NCBI GenBank assembly: GCA_023389035.1
Contig: JAEWFC010000038.1
Coordinates: 500,359-564,358, forward strand
Direction of reading: 5' to 3'
Source of the DNA: Acidobacteriota bacterium
GTDB lineage: Bacteria > Acidobacteriota > Blastocatellia > Pyrinomonadales > Pyrinomonadaceae
DNA length: 64,000 nucleotides
Shown here in pieces: positions 17,787-24,669 of this stretch. The notes beneath the pieces were generated by a model. The model saw only the letters and a list, made by a program, of their open reading frames with translations, searched no databases and was not told the DNA's origin. How positions within the stretch are numbered: position 1 is the first letter of the stretch; each line of letters opens with the position of its first letter. Both the position numbers and the translations under genes were made by a program.

Positions 17787-19136
17787 TTATTTCCGGTCCT
17801 TAAAGCTCTCGTACAGCTCCGTGTGGCGGCTGGTGAGCGGGAGCATTCGGCCGTTAATGAACAGGTATTTGATGTTCGTACGAGGGTCTAGCATATCGCC
17901 GTCGGTTACCACGACGTTCGCTACCTTGCCTGCTTCAAGCGATCCAAGCCGGTCGGCGATGCCGAGGATCTGTGCCGGATAGATGGTCACCGCCTTTAGA
18001 GCCTCTTCCCTGCCGAGCCCATAACCGCCTGCGATCGCTGCATGATACGGCAGATCGCGAACCTCACCGCCCTGATCGCCGGTCCCGATGGCAAATGCCA
18101 CACCGGCCTTTTGGAGTTTTGACGGTGCCTCGTACAGAAAATCGTACGGGTCGTCTTGGCGCACCGGCAGGGCGTAAATGTTGGTGAATATCACCGCGAT
18201 GTTCGCCTTTTTCAGATCGTCGGCGGCCTTCCAAGCTTCCTGGCCGCCGATGATCACGCCGCGGACCTTCATATCCTGCACGAATTTGATGATCCCGCGA
18301 ATGTCGCGTTCGCGTTCGGCTGTAAAGACCACCGGCTGCTCGCCGCGGATATACGGCCGCATAGCATCGAGCCTAAGATCAATAGCGGGCCTCCTGATCG
18401 ACGTATCTTTCGTCGCAGCTTCATAGGCCCTGTTGTAAGCCTCAGCATCACGGAAGAGTTTTTTCAGGTCTTCCATCGCGGTGTCGCGGCGGCGGACCGC
18501 CTCGTTAAAATCTATCTGCTGAAACCCGACGCCCGGCGTGAAAGACCCGGTCGTCACACGCGGAAAATTGACGACGAGCCCAAAATTGGGCACGACCGCC
18601 ATCTCGGCTTGGGTCGAGCCGTTCAGATTGATGACCGTGCTCTGTCCGGCGATCGTTCCGCCGCCCGGAGCCGAATGCACCGTTGTGATGCCATTAACGC
18701 GCGTCACATTGATATGTGACGAATGCGGATTCACGGCCGTGATCGCCTTTGCGTTCGCGTTCATCGTACCGGTCTCGACCAGGTCCATCGTCGCGTTAGC
18801 ACCCTGCGGGATCTCCGCGAGGCCCATGTTGGTCGCGGCGTCGATCATTCCCGGATAGACCGAAAGACCTTTCCCGTCTATGCGTTCCGCGCCTGAAGGG
18901 ATGCTCACCTCGGCCCCGACCGCTGCGATCTTTCCGTCTCGCAGCACGATGGTCCCATTCTCGATCACACCGCCGGTCACGGTCACGATGCGGGCATTGG
19001 TGATGGCAAATGTGCCGGCACGGCCGGTTCGATTCTGCTGCGAGCCGTCGCTCTGTGCGACTGAAGTTGTTACGGCGACCGCAAACACGATCGCTAAACT
19101 GACGAAGGTTTTTGACATTAGTCTATTGCTTCTCAT
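17787..19136 (-). CDS. Secreted amidohydrolase-fold protein lacking metal-binding motif
   Basis: 449 residues with an N-terminal signal peptide (FVSLAIVFAVAVTTSVAQ). The composite beta-sandwich and TIM-barrel layout of the amidohydrolase superfamily is clear: AITNARIVTVTGGVIENGTI at the start and GSLEAGKVANVVVTDGDML near the end. The HxH metal pair after the first barrel strand is absent (YPGMIDAATNMG), and the later His is replaced (IIGGQEAWK). It is therefore probably a non-catalytic or altered paralog. Its ATG overlaps the stop of the preceding intact amidohydrolase gene by 4 bp, suggesting translational coupling and perhaps a heteromeric complex. Confidence 0.82.
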   Translation of the reverse strand: MRSNRLMSKTFVSLAIVFAVAVTTSVAQSDGSQQNRTGRAGTFAITNARIVTVTGGVIENGTIVLRDGKIAAVGAEVSIPSGAERIDGKGLSVYPGMIDAATNMGLAEIPQGANATMDLVETGTMNANAKAITAVNPHSSHINVTRVNGITTVHSAPGGGTIAGQSTVINLNGSTQAEMAVVPNFGLVVNFPRVTTGSFTPGVGFQQIDFNEAVRRRDTAMEDLKKLFRDAEAYNRAYEAATKDTSIRRPAIDLRLDAMRPYIRGEQPVVFTAERERDIRGIIKFVQDMKVRGVIIGGQEAWKAADDLKKANIAVIFTNIYALPVRQDDPYDFLYEAPSKLQKAGVAFAIGTGDQGGEVRDLPYHAAIAGGYGLGREEALKAVTIYPAQILGIADRLGSLEAGKVANVVVTDGDMLDPRTNIKYLFINGRMLPLTSRHTELYESFKDRK

Positions 19137-20533
19137 CGATGGTCACCTCCGTCGACGTCTTCAAAATGATCGCGGTCCGCACGGATCCGCTCGGTCGGTA
19201 TCCTCGGCGGAGCACCGCCCGCTGAAGGAGCTTTGTTAGCATCCAGCTTTTCTAGGGCCTGCCGTTCGCGTTCCATCTCGGCACGTTTTGCGATGTCCTG
19301 CTGGCGATCGAAATAAACCTCGCCTTCGATCATCGTCATCTCGGCGATCGAAAATCCGCTGAACGGATGCCCGGACCATATCACCAGATCCGCGTCCTTA
19401 TTCTGCTCGATCGACCCGGTTCGGTTCGCGATGCCGAGCTGCTTTGCGGGGTTCAGCGTGACCATCTGCAGTGCGTCCTGTTCAGGCACGCCGCCATATT
19501 TCATTACCTTCGCGGCGTCCAGGTTTAGTCGTCGGATACGCTCATCGGAATCAGAATTGATCGAAACGTTCACGCCGTTCTTCCAGAGAATATAGGCGTT
19601 GTACGGGATAGCGTCATAAGCCTCGAGTTTATAGCTCCAGCTGTCGATAAAGATCGAAACGCCTGCACCGTGCTTTGCGATCTCGGGTGCGATCTTGTAC
19701 GCCTCAAGCCCGTGCTGGAGCGTGCCGACCCGGAAGCCAAATTCCTCAGCCAGCCGCAGCAGATTTAGGTGTTCGTCCGAGCGGTAGCCATGAGCATGAA
19801 CGAGACGTTTGCCTTCGAGTATCTCGACCAGCGGTTCGAGCTCCATATCGCGCCGCGGTATCGTACGCGTCTTTTTTGCGTTGTAATCGGCCCACGCCTG
19901 ACGGTAATCGCGAGCACGTTCGAACGCATCACGCATAACCTCAAGCGTACCCATTCGCGTTCGCGGATATCGCGGCGTCTGGCCCGGCTGGAACGTCTGG
20001 CTCGATCGCTTTGGGTTTTCGCCCATCGCGAACTTTATGCCTTCAGGAGCTCCGGCGACCAGATAGTCTTCGATCGGCCGTCCGTATTTGAATTTGACCG
20101 TCACGCTCTGTCCGCCGATCGCGTTCGCCGACCCGTGCAGCAGAAGGGCACCGGTCACGCCGCCTGCGAGCGCACGGTAAATGGCAATATCGGTCGGGTC
20201 CAGAACGTCGCGGATACGCGTCATCGAGGTAACCGAAAGGCTTCCCTCATTGATCGCTGACATCATCGCGTGCGAGTGCGCATCGATAATTCCGGGCGTC
20301 ACATATTTGCCCGTCGCGTCGATCACCCTGGCGTTCCCGGCCTGGATATTCTTGCCGATCCGCGAGATCTTTCCGCCGCGTATGAGAATGTCTGTATTCT
20401 CAAGCGTGCCGCGGGCGGCGGTCATAACGGTCGCGTTTCTTATCAGCACGTCGCCCGAAGACTGTGCACTGACACCCGGCGAGCCGAATGCGAGCATCGC
20501 GATGATTGAAAAGCCGAAAAATATTCTTTTCAT
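19133..20533 (-). CDS. Secreted metal-dependent amidohydrolase
   Basis: 466 residues with a signal peptide (MKRIFFGFSIIAMLAFGSPGVSAQ region). Metal ligands expected for the imidazolonepropionase-like branch are present: HSH in GIIDAHSHAMM, a His in LVHAHGYRSDE, another in GTLQHGLEAYK and an Asp in SINSDSDERI. It likely hydrolyses a cyclic amide or peptide-like substrate in the periplasm; the substrate is unknown. It is the middle gene of three paralogs and the only one with complete ligands. The tail after about 410 is charged. Confidence 0.88.
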   Translation of the reverse strand: MKRIFFGFSIIAMLAFGSPGVSAQSSGDVLIRNATVMTAARGTLENTDILIRGGKISRIGKNIQAGNARVIDATGKYVTPGIIDAHSHAMMSAINEGSLSVTSMTRIRDVLDPTDIAIYRALAGGVTGALLLHGSANAIGGQSVTVKFKYGRPIEDYLVAGAPEGIKFAMGENPKRSSQTFQPGQTPRYPRTRMGTLEVMRDAFERARDYRQAWADYNAKKTRTIPRRDMELEPLVEILEGKRLVHAHGYRSDEHLNLLRLAEEFGFRVGTLQHGLEAYKIAPEIAKHGAGVSIFIDSWSYKLEAYDAIPYNAYILWKNGVNVSINSDSDERIRRLNLDAAKVMKYGGVPEQDALQMVTLNPAKQLGIANRTGSIEQNKDADLVIWSGHPFSGFSIAEMTMIEGEVYFDRQQDIAKRAEMERERQALEKLDANKAPSAGGAPPRIPTERIRADRDHFEDVDGGDHR

Positions 20534-20551
20534 ACGTAATTAATAGGAGCT

Positions 20552-22189
20552 CTATGGAACTTTCGTCCCCGAAAATGGAACCGCACCCTGCGGCGAATCA
20601 ATGCTGCCTGAGATCTGATTTCCGGTCACCGTTCCGGCCACAGAAATATCTATCGACGCACCGCCGAAGACGACCGAGCCGCTGAAGGAAAAGCCTGTCG
20701 GCGTCGCCCGCCCGTCGCGTATCTCGGTAGTGCCGAGCTGCGTGACCATCGTGCCGGTCAGCACACCGCCCTGCTGCTGCAGATTCAACGTGCCTGTCAG
20801 CGCCTGCTCAGGAACAGCGATCGTAATATTGTATGTACCGGCGACGTTTGCGGGCGTGCCGGCCGGACGTGAGCCGGATCCCGCGGCCCTCGCGGCAGGC
20901 TGCTTGATCTCAAACATTTTGCCGTCAACGAACACATGGGTCACCGTTCGGTCCTTTTTCAATGCATCGCCGCGGACGACCGTCAGATTGGCGATCTTGC
21001 CGTTCTCGATCGAACCGATCCGGTCCGCCACGCCGAAAATCTCAGCCGTCCCTAGTGTCATCGCCCGAACCGCGGCTTCCGGCGAAAGCCCGGCAGCGAC
21101 CGCACTTTCAATGTTTGCGGGAAGGTCGGCAAAGCTCGTCATCGCTCCCGTCTGAAAGCCAAATTTAATACCCGCAGCTGCCAGCATCGAGGCATTCTTC
21201 GGAACATCGGCCCTAAGACGCAGGGTGTCGAGATTCTCCGGATCGGCCTCGGGCGAAGACGCGGTCGTGCGTTTCGGATGGTTAAGCGAAAGCAGCACCG
21301 AAGCGTTCGAGGCCTTTACCCGGTCGATGACCTTGTGGATCTCGGTACCCCCCGCGATGATCGTTTTGAGATTAAATTCTTTTGCCAGGTCGAGCGAGCG
21401 GACGATCTCGTTCTGCGTGCTCGCGTTGAATACGACAGGCACTTTGCCTTCGATAACCGGGATCAGCACCTCAAGCGAACGGTCGGCAGCAGGCCGCGGC
21501 ATTCCCTTCGGGTTCGATTCGTATTCGCGAAGCAGCTGTTGATGCCGGCGTGCGTCGTGAAACATCTGACGCACCGCCGAGATCGTTCCCAATAGCGAGC
21601 CCGGATATGTTCCGGGAATCGTGTTGTACGAAATATGAAGAGCGACCGGCGACCGGACGATCATCCGCGGCACGCTGTCGCCCGCAAGGCTGATCAACGC
21701 CGAATGGCCATTGAATACGCCCGTGCGGTTGACGGTCAATGCAGTCGTGAAACCCGCGTTTCTCGCACTTTCAAACTGTGCTTCGCCTGCACGGATATCA
21801 TCCGCCGCATTCTCTTCAGGCCGCAGTCCCGCAGGGTAGGTCGAATTCGACGCCGCCGCCTGTGATGCCTGCTGGCCCGGGCCTGTGGTCGGCCCTGTCG
21901 GCCTCGCGGCCGCAGGAAACCCGAGGTTCGTCAGACCATCAATGAATCCGGGATAGACCGTCAGCCCAGAGCCGTCGATCGTCGTCGCATCGGCAGGAAT
22001 ACGCGCGTTCGCACCGACCGATTCGATCAGCCCATCGCGGATAATGATCGTCCCGCGATCGATCGCCGCACCCGATACCGTAACGATACGTGCATTCGTG
22101 ATCGCCGTCGACTGCGCGGCAGCGTCGGCCCCAAAGAGCAAACCTATCGCCGCAAAAGCGTACAAAACTGGCTTCAATCTCATAATCAA
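20552..22189 (-). CDS. Secreted amidohydrolase-fold protein with extra C-terminal domain, metal motif lost
   Basis: 545 residues with a signal peptide (LYAFAAIGLLFGADAAAQ). The amidohydrolase start (AITNARIVTVSGAAIDRGT) and end (GSIENGKIANLTVVRGDAL) motifs are present, but HxH is replaced (YPGFIDGLTNLG) and the later ligand region reads IIAGGTEIHK. About 100 extra residues after position 440 form a strand-rich domain (GTYNITIAVPEQALTGTLNL, later SGSIDSPQGAVPF). It is first in the operon, 18 bp before the intact enzyme. Possibly a binding or scaffolding partner. Confidence 0.82.
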   Translation of the reverse strand: MIMRLKPVLYAFAAIGLLFGADAAAQSTAITNARIVTVSGAAIDRGTIIIRDGLIESVGANARIPADATTIDGSGLTVYPGFIDGLTNLGFPAAARPTGPTTGPGQQASQAAASNSTYPAGLRPEENAADDIRAGEAQFESARNAGFTTALTVNRTGVFNGHSALISLAGDSVPRMIVRSPVALHISYNTIPGTYPGSLLGTISAVRQMFHDARRHQQLLREYESNPKGMPRPAADRSLEVLIPVIEGKVPVVFNASTQNEIVRSLDLAKEFNLKTIIAGGTEIHKVIDRVKASNASVLLSLNHPKRTTASSPEADPENLDTLRLRADVPKNASMLAAAGIKFGFQTGAMTSFADLPANIESAVAAGLSPEAAVRAMTLGTAEIFGVADRIGSIENGKIANLTVVRGDALKKDRTVTHVFVDGKMFEIKQPAARAAGSGSRPAGTPANVAGTYNITIAVPEQALTGTLNLQQQGGVLTGTMVTQLGTTEIRDGRATPTGFSFSGSVVFGGASIDISVAGTVTGNQISGSIDSPQGAVPFSGTKVP

Positions 22190-22547
22190 AAATTGGAAAG
22201 GTGAAAACTCTGAACTGCTTCGAGAAACGTTTACGGAGAGAATAAATGAAAAGTTTCACACAAGCAAAAGGAATGAACGAGATGGGTCAAATATCCGTTC
22301 ACCAGGCGCCGAAGCCGTGTTTCCGACGAAGTCGGCACATAGCCACGCCGTTTACGGCGTGGGCAGGGCGTGAAACGTGGCTAGCCCGCTTTAGCGGGCT
22401 TACTCTGCGCGGCTTCAGCCAATAATGAAAGGACGTTAAAACGCCCTTTGAACAACTACCGATCCGCACCACGCCCTAAAGGACGTGGCTAATCGCCGCG
22501 ATACGAGGAAAGACGGCCGCCGCCTGCGAACCGGCGCCGCTCCGCCT
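22190..22547. other. Intergenic region with REP-like cluster
   Basis: 358 bp between the start of the first amidohydrolase gene and the stop of ada. It holds the minus-strand promoter region of the amidohydrolase operon (22190-22330, nothing distinctive) and the REP-like palindromes described separately. No gene is supported. Confidence 0.65.
22338..22495. repeat. Cluster of four REP-like imperfect palindromes
   Basis: Four hairpins lie in series: CCACGCCG-TTTA-CGGCGTGG (22343-22362), AGCCCGCT-TT-AGCGGGCT (22383-22400), AAAGGACGTT-AA-AACGCCCTTT (22428-22449, one mismatch) and CCACG-CCCTAAAGGA-CGTGG (22469-22488). Several carry TAGCC at an edge, like the hairpins flanking the RAYT gene 5 kb away (27291 and 27862), so they probably belong to the same REP family. 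Confidence 0.75.
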
Positions 22548-23588
22548 CTATTCCCTGCTCGCCTCTGCAACGAGCAGTTTTTGCTTGCGTTCAACACCCC
22601 ATCGATATCCCGTCAATTTCCCATCCTTTCCGATCACTCGATGGCATGGGATGACGACCGCGACGCGATTTGTGGCGCAGGCGCGGGCGACGGCGCGGAC
22701 CTTGTTTCGGTCGCCGAGCTGTTCGGCGATCTGTGAATAGGTGACGGTCTCGCCGTACGGTATCTTTCGCAGCAGCTCCCAAACTTTCATCTGAAACGCC
22801 GTCGCCTGGATGTCGAGCGGCAGGTCGAGCCGCTGCTTTTTGCCTTTCAGGTGTTCGAGAATTTCCTCGACGAACGACTTCAAGACCTTCGCATCCTTGA
22901 CGATCTCCGCGTTCGGGAATTCCGCCTTTAGGTTTTCTTCGAGCGACGCGTCGTCATCCGCGAAGGCGACATTACACAGCCCTTTGATCGTTCGTGCGAC
23001 CAGTATCCGGCCGAGCTCGCAGTCGGTTATCGCGTAGTTTATCGTCATTCCGCTGCCGCCTTTTTTGTAAACCGCAGGGCTCATCCCCAGCGATTCGTCA
23101 GCCTTTTCGTACAGCCTGCTGCTGGAACCAAAACCCGCATCATACATCGCGGTCGTCACGTCACTGCCCGTTCGCAGTTCGTCCTTAAATCGTTCCATTC
23201 TCTTTAGCTCCGCATATTTCTTTGGGCTCACGCCAATGATGTCTTTAAATGTCCGCTGGAAATGATATCGGCTCGTCCCGAATTCCCTCGCCAGGTCGTC
23301 CAGCGAATGTTCTTCCGGCGAATCAAGCAGCCGGCATGCCTCCAGCACGCGTTCGACCAGCGGATCGGATGCGGCGACGTCCTTCGGCTTGCACCGCAAG
23401 CAGGCCCGAAATCCCGCCTTTTCAGCATTTCGCCAATCGTCGTAAAACGCCACGTTCTCGCGTTTCGGCGTGCGGGCACGGCACGACGGCCGGCAATAGA
23501 TCCCGGTCGTCTTCACGCCGAGAAAGAACGCCCCGTCAAACCGCGAATCGTTCGTCGTCACCGCCTTCCAATAAAGCTCTGTGTCCAT
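22548..23588 (-). CDS. ada: Ada: regulator and methylated-DNA-protein cysteine methyltransferase
   Basis: 346 residues with full Ada architecture. The N-terminal zinc and phosphotriester repair domain has Cys32, 36, 63 and 66 (GIYCRPSCRA, FRACLRCKPKD). An AraC-type HTH follows (about 80-170; REFGTSRYHFQRTFKDIIGV). The C-terminal O6-methylguanine methyltransferase has the active site VIPCHRVIG with Cys about 315. It repairs alkylated DNA and, when methylated, activates its own regulon. No alkA or alkB lies nearby. The length is normal. Confidence 0.95.
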   Translation of the reverse strand: MDTELYWKAVTTNDSRFDGAFFLGVKTTGIYCRPSCRARTPKRENVAFYDDWRNAEKAGFRACLRCKPKDVAASDPLVERVLEACRLLDSPEEHSLDDLAREFGTSRYHFQRTFKDIIGVSPKKYAELKRMERFKDELRTGSDVTTAMYDAGFGSSSRLYEKADESLGMSPAVYKKGGSGMTINYAITDCELGRILVARTIKGLCNVAFADDDASLEENLKAEFPNAEIVKDAKVLKSFVEEILEHLKGKKQRLDLPLDIQATAFQMKVWELLRKIPYGETVTYSQIAEQLGDRNKVRAVARACATNRVAVVIPCHRVIGKDGKLTGYRWGVERKQKLLVAEASRE

Positions 23589-23653
23589 CCGCGAGAGAGT
23601 TTATCGCTACATCTGACTGAAATCTATCCGAAAATTGCGGTAGAATTTAAATC

Positions 23654-24049
23654 ATGGGAGCGATCGTGCTTTTCGACGGCGTATGCAATTTCTGCAACGC
23701 CTCGGTCAACTTTATGATAAAGCGTGACAGGGCGGGCTATTTCCAATTCGCACCGCTGCAATCACAGATCGGCATCGAACTGCTCGCGAAATACTCGATC
23801 GACGGCAGCGATACCGATTCGGTGATACTGGTCGAAAATGGCAAGGCATACACGCATTCATCCGCCGCGTTACGCATCGCACGAAAGCTCGACGGCCCAT
23901 GGCCCGCATTTTACGGGTTCGTGATAGTGCCGAAACCGATCCGCGATCTCGCGTACAAACTCTTCGCACGCTACCGTTACCGGCTTTTCGGTAAGCAAGA
24001 CGCGTGCATGATGCCGACGCCTGACATCAGGCAGCGGTTCTTAACTTAA
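23654..24049 (+). CDS. DCC family (DUF393) thiol-disulfide oxidoreductase-like protein
   Basis: 131 residues. The start LFDGVCNFCNASVNFMIKRD carries the family's D-G-x-C-x-x-C (Cys11, Cys14), and the region YTHSSAALRIARKLDGPW is also typical of DUF393. The family has a thioredoxin-like layout; substrates are unknown. It is followed after 27 bp by a DUF427 gene, probably in one transcript. No signal peptide. Confidence 0.88.
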   Translation: MGAIVLFDGVCNFCNASVNFMIKRDRAGYFQFAPLQSQIGIELLAKYSIDGSDTDSVILVENGKAYTHSSAALRIARKLDGPWPAFYGFVIVPKPIRDLAYKLFARYRYRLFGKQDACMMPTPDIRQRFLT

Positions 24050-24076
24050 GACGAACATTGGGAGAGATACAAATTA

Positions 24077-24361
24077 ATGAAAGCCACCTGGAATGGAAAG
24101 ACGATAGCCGAAAGCAATGACACGGTCGTGGTCGAGGGAAATCACTACTTCCCTAAAGATTCGATCAAGAGCGAATATTTTCAGCCGAGCGAAACGCACA
24201 CAGTCTGCGGTTGGAAAGGCACCGCCAGCTACTACGACGTCGTCGTCGATGGGGAGATAAACGGCGATGCCGCATGGTATTACCCCGAAGCCAAACCCGA
24301 CGCCAAAGAGATCGAAGGCTACGTCGCATTCTGGAAAGGAGTTGAGATAAGCGAGGATTGA
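24077..24361 (+). CDS. DUF427 family protein
   Basis: 94 residues matching DUF427: ATWNGKTIAESNDTVVVEGN, then YFPKDSIKSEYF, CGWKGTASYYDV and AAWYYPEAKPDAKEIEGYVAF. This is close to full length for the family, a small beta barrel of unknown function. GGGAGAG precedes the ATG. The stop is followed immediately by the heptanucleotide-type repeat region. Confidence 0.9.
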   Translation: MKATWNGKTIAESNDTVVVEGNHYFPKDSIKSEYFQPSETHTVCGWKGTASYYDVVVDGEINGDAAWYYPEAKPDAKEIEGYVAFWKGVEISED

Positions 24362-24489
24362 TAAGTGATAAATGAGAAATGATAGATGGTTTTGAGAGAA
24401 GTGAAAATTGATAAGTGATAAATGAGAAATGAGAAATGATAGATGGTTTCGGGAGAAGTGAGAATTGATAAATGATAGAAGAGAGATGA
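24362..24489. repeat. Purine-rich heptamer-type repeat, arm 1
   Basis: Degenerate repeats of TGATAAR/TGAGAAA-type 7-mers. A block of about 50 bp (ATTGATAAGTGATAAATGAG onward) is repeated directly at 24357 and 24407; the second copy has one additional GAGAAAT heptamer, and a shortened third copy follows. The motifs are the reverse complement of the YTATCAY heptamers at 24571-24661, so the two arms can pair. Confidence 0.82.
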
Positions 24490-24570
24490 TTGATTGCCGA
24501 CAGGAACTCGCCCCCGGCCATCCTCTTAATTTATCAATTATCATCTAGCACTTGTAACGCTCCTCTTCTC

Positions 24571-24661
24571 TTATCATCTATCACCTATCACTTATCATCT
24601 ATCACTTATCACTTATCACTTATCACCTATCACTTATCACTTATCACTTATCATCTATCAT
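24571..24661. repeat. Heptanucleotide tandem array (YTATCAY x13) just before mutS2
   Basis: Thirteen uninterrupted 7-bp units of the form (T/C)TATCA(C/T) cover 24571-24661. The array ends 8 nt before the mutS2 ATG, so it occupies the place where a ribosome binding site would be; no purine-rich Shine-Dalgarno is present. Looser copies continue upstream to about 24530. An open frame in phase with mutS2 runs through the array from 24490. Confidence 0.93.
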
Positions 24662-24669
24662 TTAGACCC

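Larger units (their letters stand above)
24362..24669. other. Intergenic region upstream of mutS2
   Basis: 308 bp made almost wholly of two oppositely oriented heptamer-type arms (24362-24489 and about 24530-24661) around a 40-bp non-repetitive centre (24490-24530). No gene is supported beyond the possible in-frame extension of mutS2. Confidence 0.75.

Noticed and set aside
24165..24544. Minus-strand frames with Ser-Leu-Ile-rich repeats near 24.4 kb
   Set aside because: They arise from the heptamer repeats and overlap the DUF427 gene on the opposite strand.
24362..24661. CRISPR array
   Set aside because: Units are 7 bp with no spacers and no cas genes nearby.
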